A stretch of 64,000 nucleotides of DNA from Candidatus Bathyarchaeota archaeon (GCA_020346605.1 CP070784.1:370192-434191); one strand, 5' to 3'; counted from the first letter of the stretch, positions 1 to 8,585 are shown. Made by a program: numbers and translations. Notes: a model not told the origin generated them from the letters alone.

Positions 1-366
1 CTGCAGCACCAGCACCATCATGATGGCGTGTTCGGAGACGGTGATAGCGTTCACCCCGGCGTTGTTCGCCACGGGGATCCCCAGATCCGCAGCCGCCTCC
101 AGGTCTATCCTGTCGTAGCCCACAGAGACGAACTTGACCAGCTTCACGCCCTCCGCCGCCTCCAGGATCCTACGGTTGAGGAAGGGCGTCATGGGCGTGG
201 CCAGGATCATCGTGACGCCTTTAACGGCCTCGCAGACCTCGTCATCGGACAGGTCCGTTTCAACTTTGATGAAATCCACCTTGGACGGGTCCACGTACTT
301 CAAGCACCACGACTTCTGGGCCTCGAGCGGGTAGGGCGCAAACGAGATTATCTTTTCAACTTTCAT
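1..366 (-). CDS. D-2-hydroxyacid dehydrogenase, N-terminal part (cut by window edge)
   Basis: The first 122 codons of a D-isomer-specific 2-hydroxyacid dehydrogenase, read leftward from an ATG at 366 and running off the window. The visible part is the substrate-binding half: ILATPMTPFLNRRILEAA near residue 55, then VKFVSVGYDRIDLEAA and the IPVANNAGVNAITVSEHA stretch that precedes the NAD-binding fold. These enzymes reduce 2-keto acids to D-2-hydroxy acids with NAD(P)H (phosphoglycerate, glyoxylate or lactate type). The NAD-binding and catalytic Arg/Glu/His residues lie outside the window, so the substrate cannot be assigned. An AT-rich stretch at about 385-405 could hold its promoter. Confidence 0.85.
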   Translation of the reverse strand, partial: MKVEKIISFAPYPLEAQKSWCLKYVDPSKVDFIKVETDLSDDEVCEAVKGVTMILATPMTPFLNRRILEAAEGVKLVKFVSVGYDRIDLEAAADLGIPVANNAGVNAITVSEHAIMMVLVLQ

Positions 367-527
367 CGTCAGAACCTGAAACCGAGTATATTATGTTATA
401 TTTAATCATTTCCGGGTAGCAAAAATGGAAGAACGTGGGCAGCTTGTTCTCCCCGCAGAACGGTAAGAAAGTATCTACACGACGGGAGCCAACACAGAGG
501 GCCCACCGACAGACTCAGGCCCCGGAC

Positions 528-1227
528 CTACTCTCCGATGGCGTACTGCAGCGCCTTCTCGGCGTAGATGACGGCTGAGTCGAAGAGCTTCACGCCTGTG
601 TGCTCAGGGGTGACGAGGAGCGGTATCTCCGTGCACCCCAGGACGACGCCCTGGGCCCCCCTCCCCACCAGGCCGTCGATGACCTCCAGGTAGCCCGTCC
701 TGGACCCCGGTAGGAGCAACCCCCTGGCGAGCTCCTCGAAGACAACCCTGTCTATCATCGCCCTCTCCTCCTCCCCCGGGACAAGGGCCTCGATCCCGTG
801 CTTCTTCAGCCCTTCCACGTAGAAGGGCTTCTCCATGGTGAACCTCGTGCCCAGCAGTCCGACGGTATCCATGCCCGCCTCCAAGATTACCTCGGCCGTG
901 GCGTCGACGATGCTCAGCAGCGGTAGGGGGGACCTCGTTTCCAGCTCCTCGAAGAGGAAGTACATCGTGTTGGTGGTTATGACGGAAGTCGGCCCCCGCC
1001 GCCTCCAGCCTCCCCAGGCCCTCCAGCAGCGCCGCCCCGATGCTGTCCCAGTCCTCCACCGCCATCCAGTCCTCGAACCTCTGGAAACTGACGTCGTAGA
1101 TCACCATCTCCGGGTACCCCAGGTCGCCGTGGAGCTCCTCGTACCTCCTGAAGATGTGCTGATAGTAAGAGACAGTGGACTCGGCCGTCATACCCCCGAG
1201 GATCCCTATCCTCTTGTACATACGCAT
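528..1227 (-). pseudogene. Aspartate/glutamate racemase family protein, interrupted by a +1 frameshift
   Basis: Two overlapping frames together give one intact racemase. Residues from the 1227 start carry RIGILGGMTAESTVSYYQ, the family N-terminus. After EAAGADF the reading must shift to continue as VITTNTMYFLFEELE and on to GCTEIPLLV, which holds the second catalytic Cys, ending at 528. One surplus G in the pair at 984-985 (plus strand) causes the shift, and removing it restores about 232 residues. The family interconverts L- and D-aspartate or glutamate with two acid/base residues. The first site here is Thr (TTNT) rather than Cys, as in YgeA-type enzymes. It may be a real pseudogene or a base-call error. 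Confidence 0.75.
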
Positions 1228-1388
1228 ACGCCACCTAGAAGAAAGACACCCGAAGATATTTCAGTTATACCTTGAGCAGGGCAAGACAATATATGAAAGT
1301 CCGTAGTCCAACCTTTTTCTCTTGAACATGGATTTCAAGTACATACTATTAATATTCAGTAACAATTGAGCAATACCCGTTGCGCCAC

Positions 1389-1565
1389 ATGGAATCCATA
1401 CCGTCAGAGCTTGCAGTGGAGCTTGAGACAACGCCTCCCACACAGGAGACAGAGAGCGTTAAAGAGACACTCATGCCTTGCCCCAGGTGTCGTGTGCAGA
1501 TGAATTGGCTGCCGGAAGACGGATACTGGAAGTGCCCCTGCTGCGGTCAGTGCGAGATCGATTAG
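1389..1565 (+). CDS. Small zinc-ribbon protein
   Basis: A 58-residue protein from ATG 1389; a TTG nine bases upstream is also possible. The N-terminal half is acidic and low in structure (Glu/Thr/Pro rich). The C-terminal half has a CPRC pair followed about 19 residues later by CPCCGQC, a typical four-Cys zinc ribbon. Such mini-proteins are common in archaea and often bind nucleic acid or a protein partner, but no specific role can be read here. It stands alone between the racemase remnant and the YwbE-like gene. Confidence 0.6.
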   Translation: MESIPSELAVELETTPPTQETESVKETLMPCPRCRVQMNWLPEDGYWKCPCCGQCEID

Positions 1566-1679
1566 ATCGTAGATGAATCGTGTGTGATCAAATCTTTCCA
1601 GGCTCTTGTGCCCTGTTCACTGCCGCCGCTCGCTGGGTCGAAGCGTTCATAAGGGAGCGCACGCCCAGAATTTTGGACC

Positions 1680-1892
1680 ATGAACACCGACGGGCGGATA
1701 AGGAGCAACGTCGTGAAGGGCGCCGAGGTCCTGATCGTCCAGAAGCGGCACCAGAGGACAGGGAAGCTGACGAGGGGGATCGTCAGAGACATCCTCACCA
1801 GGTCCCAGAGCCACCCCAGGGGGATCAAGGTCAGGCTCGAGGACGGCAGGATCGGGAGGGTCCAAGAGATCGTGGCCCGGAAAACCGTCTAG
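1680..1892 (+). CDS. YwbE-like protein (DUF2196)
   Basis: A 70-residue protein matching the YwbE/DUF2196 family nearly end to end. It shows a basic start, GAEVLIVQKRHQRTGKLTRG, a central IVRDILTRSQSHPRGIKV and a final LEDGRIGRVQEI. The family is found widely in bacteria and archaea; its KOW-like beta structure suggests RNA or ribosome contact, but no function is established. It is monocistronic, with an ATG at 1680, and converges on the methyltransferase block. Family assignment is firm; role is unknown. Confidence 0.75.
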   Translation: MNTDGRIRSNVVKGAEVLIVQKRHQRTGKLTRGIVRDILTRSQSHPRGIKVRLEDGRIGRVQEIVARKTV

Positions 1893-1925
1893 AAGATATG
1901 AATTAAAATTTTCTCGTGGTGGGTC

Positions 1926-2933
1926 CTACTCGAAGGCTCCCCACTTCATGAAGGACCTGTAGGCCACGTCGTTGACCTCGGGTGCGACTCTTATGTGCAC
2001 CAGCTCGGGGTACTGCCGGGCTATGAACCCGCCGTCCCTCGTCCCGAGCTTTCCAGTTAGAAGCCTGGCCTCCTCGTCGATCGCCTCCGCGTCCCCAGTC
2101 ACGAGCACCTTCTGTATGTCTATGCAGCAGTCGAAGCAGATCTTGCTGGCGAAGTTCTCGCTGAGCCACTGGACACCGCATTGGTGGGGCGCGTCGATCT
2201 GGATTATGTCCAGCCCCGCCTCGATGAGGGGGCCGATGATTGCGGTGATGTTGCCACAGCTGTGGAGGAAGGTGTGCATCCCCCTGCTCCTCGCCTCCCC
2301 GAAGATCCGCCTGTAGTAGGGCTCGAAGACCTCCAGCCAGAGCCTGGGGCTGATCATCAGCTTGGACTGGTCGCCCCAGTCGTCCGTGAAGCCCACGCAG
2401 TCGACCCCCAGCGCCGAGTAGCCCCTGATCAGCTCCAACTTGAACTCGGTTATCACCTCCAGGAGCGCGTGAACCCTCTCGCGGTTCGCGAAGAGGTCCC
2501 TCACGGTCTCGTTCAGCCCGCGCATGAAGTGGAGCCTCTCCCAGATTCCGAAGTCCAGGCCGCCGACGACGTATTTGCCGATCTCCTTGAGGCGGTCCAC
2601 CTTCGCGTCCACGCCTTGGAACCTTGCCTCCAGCCCAATCTCGGGGAACTGGAACCCCTCGAACGCCTCCCAGTCCTTGAGGGGGTGGACCAGCGGCTGG
2701 CCCATCGTGGGTATGGACTTGTAGCTGACCCAGGTGCAGCCCCACTCGTCGGTGGACCTGACCTCGTCGCCCCTCTCCTCGACGACAGGCTCCCTGAGGG
2801 AGTTAAACCCGGTCCAGATAATGTCGCTCCGCTCAAGGTCGGGCACGGTGACGCCGTGCACGTACCATTCCAAGGGCACGCGGTCCGGCCTCTTGAACTC
2901 CACAGCCCTCCTGACCCTCTCCCTGCTGTCCAT
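1926..2933 (-). CDS. URO-D-fold corrinoid methyltransferase (MtaA/MtbA/MtoB-like)
   Basis: A 335-residue uroporphyrinogen-decarboxylase-superfamily protein beginning MDSRERVRRAVEFKRPDRVP, the usual start of corrinoid-linked members. The zinc-binding H-x-C appears in FLHSCGNITA at about residue 220. The expected third ligand Cys near the C-terminus is not obvious, since the region reads LVHIRVAPEVND. It sits last in a three-gene run (URO-D, corrinoid protein, URO-D). Members transfer methyl groups between a methylated substrate, a corrinoid protein and a thiol or pterin; true heme-pathway decarboxylation is unlikely beside B12 proteins. Substrate unknown. Confidence 0.8.
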   Translation of the reverse strand: MDSRERVRRAVEFKRPDRVPLEWYVHGVTVPDLERSDIIWTGFNSLREPVVEERGDEVRSTDEWGCTWVSYKSIPTMGQPLVHPLKDWEAFEGFQFPEIGLEARFQGVDAKVDRLKEIGKYVVGGLDFGIWERLHFMRGLNETVRDLFANRERVHALLEVITEFKLELIRGYSALGVDCVGFTDDWGDQSKLMISPRLWLEVFEPYYRRIFGEARSRGMHTFLHSCGNITAIIGPLIEAGLDIIQIDAPHQCGVQWLSENFASKICFDCCIDIQKVLVTGDAEAIDEEARLLTGKLGTRDGGFIARQYPELVHIRVAPEVNDVAYRSFMKWGAFE

Positions 2934-2989
2934 CGAGACCCCTCCATGTCTAGTCGATCTGTCCCAAGGAAAAAGACGTCATCGCCCTG

Positions 2990-3637
2990 CTACGCCCACC
3001 CGCTCACAATCCTGACGCCCATGACGGCGTCTGTCGCGACCGCGTCGGCGCCGATCTCCTCAGCGAACTCCTGCGTCATTGGGGCGCCGCCGACGATCAC
3101 CTTTACGCCGTCCCTGAGCCCCTGCCTCTCCAGCTCCGCGATGACGCTCCCCATCCCACCCATCGTCGTGGTCAGGAGCGCCGACATCGCCAACAGCTGC
3201 GGCTCGTGCTCCCTGACCGCCTCCACGAACTGCTCCGGCGAGACGTCGACTCCCAGGTCGATCACCTCGTAGTTCTGGGCCTTCAGGAGGGACGCGAAGA
3301 CGTTCTTGCCGATGTCATGCAGGTCTCCCTTGACCGTGCCGATCACGCACCTGCCGGCGCTCTTCATTTCGACGGCCCTGAGGTGGGGCTCCAAGACAGC
3401 CATGCCCTCCTTCATCGTCTCCCCCGCCATGATCAGCTCGGCGAGGTAGTACTCGCTGTCCTCGTACTTCTGGCCGACGACCTCCATCCCCTTGGCCATG
3501 CCATCGATCACGGCCTCATGGGCAGGCACTCCGGCTTCCAACGCCTCCTCGCAGAGCCGGGGAATCGCGTCTATGTCCAGTTCGACGATGGCGTCGCTCA
3601 GCCTCTGCAAAATCTCCGATCTTTCGGACATAGTCAA
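2990..3637 (-). CDS. Methyltransferase corrinoid protein (MtaC/MtbC/MtoC-like)
   Basis: A 215-residue methyl carrier. Residues 1-90 are the four-helix cap domain. Residues about 96-215 are the B12-binding Rossmann domain with the D-x-H-x-x-G signature at D105, H107 and G110 (GDLHDIGKN), whose His is the lower axial cobalt ligand. The MSALLTTTMGGM and VIVGGAPMT segments complete the dimethylbenzimidazole-binding pocket. Its start overlaps the stop of the upstream URO-D gene by four bases (3634-3637), so translation is probably coupled. It should shuttle a methyl group between the flanking URO-D proteins; substrate is unknown. Confidence 0.92.
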   Translation of the reverse strand: MTMSERSEILQRLSDAIVELDIDAIPRLCEEALEAGVPAHEAVIDGMAKGMEVVGQKYEDSEYYLAELIMAGETMKEGMAVLEPHLRAVEMKSAGRCVIGTVKGDLHDIGKNVFASLLKAQNYEVIDLGVDVSPEQFVEAVREHEPQLLAMSALLTTTMGGMGSVIAELERQGLRDGVKVIVGGAPMTQEFAEEIGADAVATDAVMGVRIVSGWA

Positions 3638-4692
3638 TACTTCCCGTATTTTCTTATAAGATCGATAACCCGCTGGTACTGTTCGAAGCTGACGGTGTTA
3701 GGGACGCTGTGGTCGCTGTGGTAGACGTACCCGCCCCCCTCCTTGGCCGTCGTCACCTTCTCGCTGATCTCTTTCTCCAGGGGTCCGGGGTCGTCCAGGT
3801 CCATGAGCCTCACGTCGATGCCACCCATGTACGCCATCTCGTCGCCGTACTCCTGCTTCAGCTCGACGAGGTCCATCCCGGCCTTGACCTCCAGCGGCTG
3901 GATGCAGTCGATCCCCTCCTCTATGAAGTAGGGTATCAGGGCCTTGATGTTTCCGCAGCAGTGGAGGATGACCTGCATGCCCCTCGCGTGGAAGAAGTCG
4001 CAGAGCTCCTTGAACACGGGGTGGAGCTGCTCCTCGTAGTGCCTTGGCGAGAAGAAGGGGCCGTGCCTGTAGCCCAGGTCGCAGAAGAGGAAGGCGCCGT
4101 CGAACTCGAAGCCTCCCCCGATCATCCGGTCGCACATCTCCATGACCAGCCTGGCGTCGGTCCAGTACATGTCCATGACCCACTCGGGCTCGCGGATCAC
4201 CGCCCTCAGCAGCCGCTCGGAGGCGACGTACTTCTGCAGCTTGTCGTATCCGACGATCGCGTTGAAGGTTACGTACCGTCCAAGGCTCCTCTCCCTCTGC
4301 GAGTTCCTGAGGTCCGTGACCCAGTCCACCCTCCTGTCGCTGGGCTGGATCCTGGGCTTGATCGCCTCCCAGTCCTCACGGCTCTTGCAGGGGTAGTCGA
4401 CGATCATCGGGGTGGTGGTGAAGTCCCTGTGGTTCTTCCTGACGCCGCCGTAGCTGTCCCGCTCCACGATGTACTCGTCGTCGATGGAGATGATCTCCTC
4501 CTTGAATCGAGGGCCCGTGTCCGCACCGAAGCCCACAAGCTCGTAGCCGAAATAGTCCTGGGGATCTATACCCGAGGGGAGGCCCTCCGTGCGCCACCTG
4601 TCGACGGTTGCCTGCCACGGGTTGTCGTGGATGGGGACCCGGTCCGGCTCTCGGTGCTCTAGGGCCATCCTGACCCTCTTACGGGAATCCAT
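3634..4692 (-). CDS. URO-D-fold corrinoid methyltransferase (MtaA/MtbA/MtoB-like)
   Basis: A 352-residue member of the URO-D superfamily starting MDSRKRVRMALEHREPDRVP. It has a canonical zinc motif ILHCCGNIKALIPYF at about residue 240 and the C-terminal GGGYVYHSDHSVPNTVSFE common to URO-D proteins encoded beside corrinoid carriers. It is the first gene of a coupled trio and overlaps the following corrinoid gene by ATGA. Expected role: methyl transfer between a methylated substrate and cob(I)alamin, or onward from methyl-cobalamin. It is more conventional than the neighbour ending at 4804. O-demethylase versus second-step transferase cannot be told by eye. Confidence 0.82.
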   Translation of the reverse strand: MDSRKRVRMALEHREPDRVPIHDNPWQATVDRWRTEGLPSGIDPQDYFGYELVGFGADTGPRFKEEIISIDDEYIVERDSYGGVRKNHRDFTTTPMIVDYPCKSREDWEAIKPRIQPSDRRVDWVTDLRNSQRERSLGRYVTFNAIVGYDKLQKYVASERLLRAVIREPEWVMDMYWTDARLVMEMCDRMIGGGFEFDGAFLFCDLGYRHGPFFSPRHYEEQLHPVFKELCDFFHARGMQVILHCCGNIKALIPYFIEEGIDCIQPLEVKAGMDLVELKQEYGDEMAYMGGIDVRLMDLDDPGPLEKEISEKVTTAKEGGGYVYHSDHSVPNTVSFEQYQRVIDLIRKYGKY

Positions 4693-4803
4693 GCAATCGC
4701 GAAATGATAGAGAGATCTATCTATTTCACTCTTCGCAGGATTGAGACTAATCCATTACACGCCCTAGCACGCGCATGAGTCACTGCGAAAGAGGCGCTCG
4801 ATG

Positions 4804-6033
4804 TTAATATGCGCCGTATCTCTTCACGGCTTTGACCATCGCGTGCACGTTCTCGGGCCTCGCGTTGTAAGGTATTGTGACGGCGGGGCTGAGTATGAAG
4901 CCTCCTCCGGGTTTGACGTCCTCGAGCAGGTCTTTCACGTAGTCCTCCATCTTGTCGGGGGCGCCCATGAAGAGCGACGGTGGAGGGCCACCTATGATGC
5001 AGGAGTGGTCACCTATCACCTCCTTAGCCCTGCGCAGATCAGTCTTCTCGAACCTGGAGACCGTCTTGCCCTTGGGGAGCTCCAGTATCGTCTCCAGGTG
5101 CGCGTCGTGGTACCCCTCGTAGAAGATGCTCGGAATCAGGCCGAGCCTTATCAGCTCCATGCACGCCTCCTTCAGGGTGGGCCAGTAGAACTCGTTGTAC
5201 TGCTTGGGAGAGAAGTACTCGTTCAGATGGAGCGGGATGAAGACCTGCGAGCCCTCCGGATTTTCCTTCGCGGTCATCCCCGCCATCTCGACGATCAATC
5301 CCAGCACGGCCTCGCAGGCCTCCTTGACTTTTTCGGGCATCCTGAAGCAGTCGAGGAGGACGTTCTTGATGTCCCTCATGTAGTCCCCTATGAGGTCGAG
5401 GGGAGCGTACGACATCCCGCGGGAAAATATGGGGAACCCGAGCCGCCTCAGCTCATCAGAGGTCCTCGACGACCACTCGGAGCGCCTCCTGGTCTCCACT
5501 CCAAACTTGATCAGTGCCGCCATCGCCTCGGGGGAACCGAGCCTCTCCAAGCTCCTGACGGATCTAGGCAGTATTTTCTCGAGAATGAACCTGCCAGGGT
5601 CCTCTATCAGCTCGTCGTACTCGTCAGGCTTCATGAACTCCTGCCCGATGAACTGATAAGGACTGTCGTCGGGCAGCTCCCTCCCGGGGAACCTGCCGTA
5701 CCTCACCCCCAGTATGTCGTGAATGTTGCCGTTCACTGACGAGGGGACGAGCCCCCCGTACTCCCTCATGAGCCCCAGGCATATCGGTAGGATCCCCAAC
5801 CCCCCTCCTCCCCCGCTCGCCGTGTCCGCGCCGAAGTCCACCGAGGTCTTAATGGCGGCCTGGCCCGATTTCTCGTAGTCGTCGAGGTACTCTCGGTGGG
5901 TCAGCCCGCAGTACCCGGCGGCGAAGAAGCCTGAGACCCCCGTCACGGGGACCCTGTCCGGCGTCTTCAGGCCATAGGCCCTCTCGAGCCTCTCCTTCCG
6001 CCGATCGTGCAGCTCCTCGTAGTCGACGCTCAC
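4804..6033 (-). CDS. URO-D-fold methyltransferase, long subtype lacking the HxC zinc motif
   Basis: A 409-residue URO-D-superfamily protein, about 60 residues longer than its two neighbours. It opens with DRRKERLERAYGLKTPDRVP and keeps the family C-terminus (GGGFILSPAVTIPYNARPEN). At the position of the H-x-C-G zinc site it reads SIFYEGYHDAHLE, so the usual Zn ligands are absent. This EG-x-Y-x-x-x-LE form is a subfamily I recall from anaerobes degrading aromatics and methylated compounds. Its start overlaps the corrinoid stop (6030-6033), so the two are translationally coupled and likely partners. Confidence 0.8.
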   Translation of the reverse strand: MSVDYEELHDRRKERLERAYGLKTPDRVPVTGVSGFFAAGYCGLTHREYLDDYEKSGQAAIKTSVDFGADTASGGGGGLGILPICLGLMREYGGLVPSSVNGNIHDILGVRYGRFPGRELPDDSPYQFIGQEFMKPDEYDELIEDPGRFILEKILPRSVRSLERLGSPEAMAALIKFGVETRRRSEWSSRTSDELRRLGFPIFSRGMSYAPLDLIGDYMRDIKNVLLDCFRMPEKVKEACEAVLGLIVEMAGMTAKENPEGSQVFIPLHLNEYFSPKQYNEFYWPTLKEACMELIRLGLIPSIFYEGYHDAHLETILELPKGKTVSRFEKTDLRRAKEVIGDHSCIIGGPPPSLFMGAPDKMEDYVKDLLEDVKPGGGFILSPAVTIPYNARPENVHAMVKAVKRYGAY

Positions 6034-6671
6034 GCCTCGGCCCCCCTGAGAAGCTGCTTACACAGCCTAACCCCCGTTGCCGCGTTGTCTGTGGCCGCGT
6101 CGGGCTTGACGTAGTCTCTGGCGTGTTCGTCCATCCTTCCGCCGCCGACGATGATCCTAACCCTGTCTCTCAAACCTGCCTCGGTTATCGCGTCGACGGT
6201 CTGCTTGGTCGATTCGATCGCCACGGTCAGCAGACTGCTCATCCCCACGATGTCGGGCTCGTGTTCCTTGATGGCCTCGACGAACTTGTTGGGCGGAACG
6301 TCGACGCCGAGGTCCACCACCTCGAACCCCTCAGCCTCCAATAGCGCGATGGCTATGTTCTTTCCGATGTCGTGCACGTCCCCCTCCACGGTGCCGATGA
6401 CGATCTTCCCGACGTTCCCGGTGACGGATCTCTTCAGCTGGGGCCTCACCGAGTCCGCTATCTGGGTGAAGATCTCCGCAGCCATGATCATCTCTGACAG
6501 GAAGAACTCCCCCTTCTCGAAGCGTTCCCCGACGATGGACATTCCTTGCCTACATCTCTCCAGTATCTCGACGGGATCCACGCCGGCTTCGAGTGCCTCC
6601 CCGACCCTCCCCAGCGCCGCTTGCTCGTCCAGATCAACGATCGCCTCAACGAGGCTTTCAACAGAAGACAT
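6030..6671 (-). CDS. Methyltransferase corrinoid protein (MtoC/MtbC-like)
   Basis: A 213-residue two-domain corrinoid carrier: a helical cap (residues 1-85), then a B12 domain with D98, H100 and G103 in GDVHDIGKN, the MSSLLTVAIEST loop and RIIVGGGRMDE. The His replaces the cobamide lower ligand. It lies between the corrinoid-reactivating protein (63 bp upstream) and the 409-residue URO-D protein (4-bp overlap). That order is what one expects for carrier, activator and methyltransferase I. The substrate depends on the URO-D partner and is not known. Confidence 0.92.
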   Translation of the reverse strand: MSSVESLVEAIVDLDEQAALGRVGEALEAGVDPVEILERCRQGMSIVGERFEKGEFFLSEMIMAAEIFTQIADSVRPQLKRSVTGNVGKIVIGTVEGDVHDIGKNIAIALLEAEGFEVVDLGVDVPPNKFVEAIKEHEPDIVGMSSLLTVAIESTKQTVDAITEAGLRDRVRIIVGGGRMDEHARDYVKPDAATDNAATGVRLCKQLLRGAEA

Positions 6672-6733
6672 GGTTACAAAGAAACTTTCTGATTGATATT
6701 AAAACTTGCGAGGACGCTCTGCCCGTGTCTGAG

Positions 6734-8527
6734 TCAGGGGGCCCGTTCCCTTGTTCCCCAGTGTATCCGGCTAACCGTGAGATTCTCACGGCTCAGCCTC
6801 TCCACAGTCTCCGGGAAGAGGCTCAGGTCCCGGTGGGGGAAGAGCAAGGCGTCCACGTAGGCCTGGTTGTACTCGGGCTGTGCGGCCAGCTCCACGTACT
6901 CTACCATCCTGCCGATCTCCTTGGCCTCCTCCCTCGCCGACCTGGAGATCAGGGCCATCCGCGCCCCAGTGCCAGCGGCGTTCCCCACCTGCTTGATCTT
7001 CGACAGCGGGAACTCGGGGATCATCCCCAAGTTTATGGCGCTCTCCCGGTCGATGTACGTCCCGAAGGCCCCGGCCATGTACACCTTTTCGAAGTCGCCC
7101 GGTGCAGCCCCCAGCCTCTCCATGGCGATCTGGGCGCCCGAGAACATCGCCGCCTTCCCCTTCTGGAGCTCTCGGACGTCCAGCTGGCTCAGAGAGATGT
7201 CCTCCCCCGTGCCCGAGTCATCCCCCCAGACGAGCACGTACTCCAGCGCACCGCCGCTTCTACTGATCCGCGAAGTACCCCTCTCCTCCCTGATCCTCCC
7301 AGAGGTGTCGATTATCCCTGTCCTGAGCATCTCCGAGAGGGCGTCGATGAGGCCGGACCCGCAGATCCCCAAGGGCTCGGTGCCGTCGATGGTCTTGAGC
7401 TTAGGCTCAAGATCGTCACGATCTATCCACACGCCCTCGATGGCCCCGGATGCTGCCCTCATGCCTTGCCCTATGTGGGCGCCCTCGAAGGCGGGGCCCG
7501 AGGCGCAGGAGCAGGCGACCATCCTCTCCCTGCTGCCGACCACGACCTCGGTGTTGGTGCCTATGTCGATGAGGAAGCAGGTCTCGTCGTCCGCTTGGAC
7601 ACCCGTGGCTAGGATCGCCGCTACGCAATCGGCGCCCACGAAGCCGTCGATGACAGGCAGGACATGGATGTTCCCCCTAGAGTTGGCGAGGCCCAGCGAC
7701 GCGGGGTCGACGTCCCTGTGCTCCGGGTTCTCGGGCTTGAAGGGGCTGTGGGTCAGCGGCTCGGGGTCGATGTCCAAGAGGAAGTGCTGCATCGCCGTGT
7801 TCCCCACGAAGACCTGCTCGTAGACGTCCTGGGGGCTCTCGTCGGCCTCGGTGCAGGCGTTTGAGAGTAGCCGGCTGATTCCTTTGACCAGCGAGCTATG
7901 GAGGTCGTGCCGGTAGCTCTCGCCCTTCAGGGAGTAGGAGAGCCGGCTGATGATGTCCTCGCCGAAGGCTATCTGGGGGTTCTGTCCGGCCTCGACGCTC
8001 AGCACCTCGCCCGTTGAGAGGTCCATGAGGTAACCGGCTATCTTGGTGGTCCCGACGTCCACTGCGAAGCCGAGGATGGGACGGTCGCCGGATCCGAGTG
8101 TCTCGATGGGCTCGTCGCCGAGGAACACCGTCGTGACTCCGTCCTTGGTCCGCCTCGTGACGAGTGGTTCGAGCCTCACAGGTGTGTCCAGGCCTTCGGT
8201 CTGCAGCCTCTGGGTGCCCGTCCTGCTCTCCTCGGGGACAAGCACAACGGTGTCGCCACCCATCCTTGTTCGGCATGCGAGCCTGAACCCTTCATCCAGG
8301 CTGCGCTGGCCCAGCAGGCTGAACTCCTCGGAGGCCGGCGCGCTGAGGGCGACCGAGCTATCCGTGACCTTGATGACGCACTTCCCGCAGGAGGCTGTCC
8401 CCCCGCAGAGGGCGTTGATATCCACGCCGAGCTTGCGGGCGGCATCCAATACCGTGGTTCCTAGGGCGAAGCTGCCGCGCTTTCCATCCGGCTGGAACAC
8501 CACCTCGAAGCTCGGCGGCAATGTCAT
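6734..8527 (-). CDS. Corrinoid-reactivating ASKHA ferredoxin protein (RACE/MtoD-like)
   Basis: A 597-residue reductive activator of corrinoid enzymes. Residues 7-90 form a plant-type [2Fe-2S] domain with Cys at 41, 47, 50 and 85 (CGGTASCGKC and FRLAC). The remainder is the DUF4445/ASKHA ATPase fold, with FAVDVGTTKIAGYLMD at about 155 and LIDIGTNTEVVVG in the middle. This is the bacterial-type layout rather than methanogen RamA, which carries C-terminal [4Fe-4S] clusters. It re-reduces accidentally formed Co(II) to Co(I) with ATP, keeping the neighbouring corrinoid carriers active. It is divergent from the MtrH-like gene, sharing a 94-bp intergenic region. Confidence 0.9.
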   Translation of the reverse strand: MTLPPSFEVVFQPDGKRGSFALGTTVLDAARKLGVDINALCGGTASCGKCVIKVTDSSVALSAPASEEFSLLGQRSLDEGFRLACRTRMGGDTVVLVPEESRTGTQRLQTEGLDTPVRLEPLVTRRTKDGVTTVFLGDEPIETLGSGDRPILGFAVDVGTTKIAGYLMDLSTGEVLSVEAGQNPQIAFGEDIISRLSYSLKGESYRHDLHSSLVKGISRLLSNACTEADESPQDVYEQVFVGNTAMQHFLLDIDPEPLTHSPFKPENPEHRDVDPASLGLANSRGNIHVLPVIDGFVGADCVAAILATGVQADDETCFLIDIGTNTEVVVGSRERMVACSCASGPAFEGAHIGQGMRAASGAIEGVWIDRDDLEPKLKTIDGTEPLGICGSGLIDALSEMLRTGIIDTSGRIREERGTSRISRSGGALEYVLVWGDDSGTGEDISLSQLDVRELQKGKAAMFSGAQIAMERLGAAPGDFEKVYMAGAFGTYIDRESAINLGMIPEFPLSKIKQVGNAAGTGARMALISRSAREEAKEIGRMVEYVELAAQPEYNQAYVDALLFPHRDLSLFPETVERLSRENLTVSRIHWGTRERAP

Positions 8528-8576
8528 CGAAGACCATTGTGGGCTGGGGCGTTATGGCTTTTCCCCCTCAGAACCG

Positions 8577-8585
8577 CTTAAAAAG
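8577..8585 (+). promoter_or_regulatory. Putative TATA box for the mtrH-like gene
   Basis: CTTAAAAAG lies 37 bases before the GTG start at 8622 in the short divergent region shared with the RACE gene. Position and composition fit an archaeal TATA element giving a short leader. It sits inside the small inverted repeat CGCTT-AAA-AAGCG. Prediction only. Confidence 0.4.

Noticed and set aside
28-405. Plus-strand frame at the left edge
   Set aside because: It is the mirror of the dehydrogenase on the minus strand; the translation lacks any family pattern and the minus-strand frame gives clear dehydrogenase motifs.
4376-4618. Small opposite- or alternate-frame ORFs inside the methyltransferase and other high-GC genes
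   Set aside because: High GC lowers stop frequency, giving long shadow frames without homology, ribosome-binding sites or plausible composition.
1926-4692. Heme biosynthesis uroporphyrinogen decarboxylase (HemE)
   Set aside because: The proteins are coupled to B12 carriers and two retain the H-x-C zinc motif of methyltransferases.
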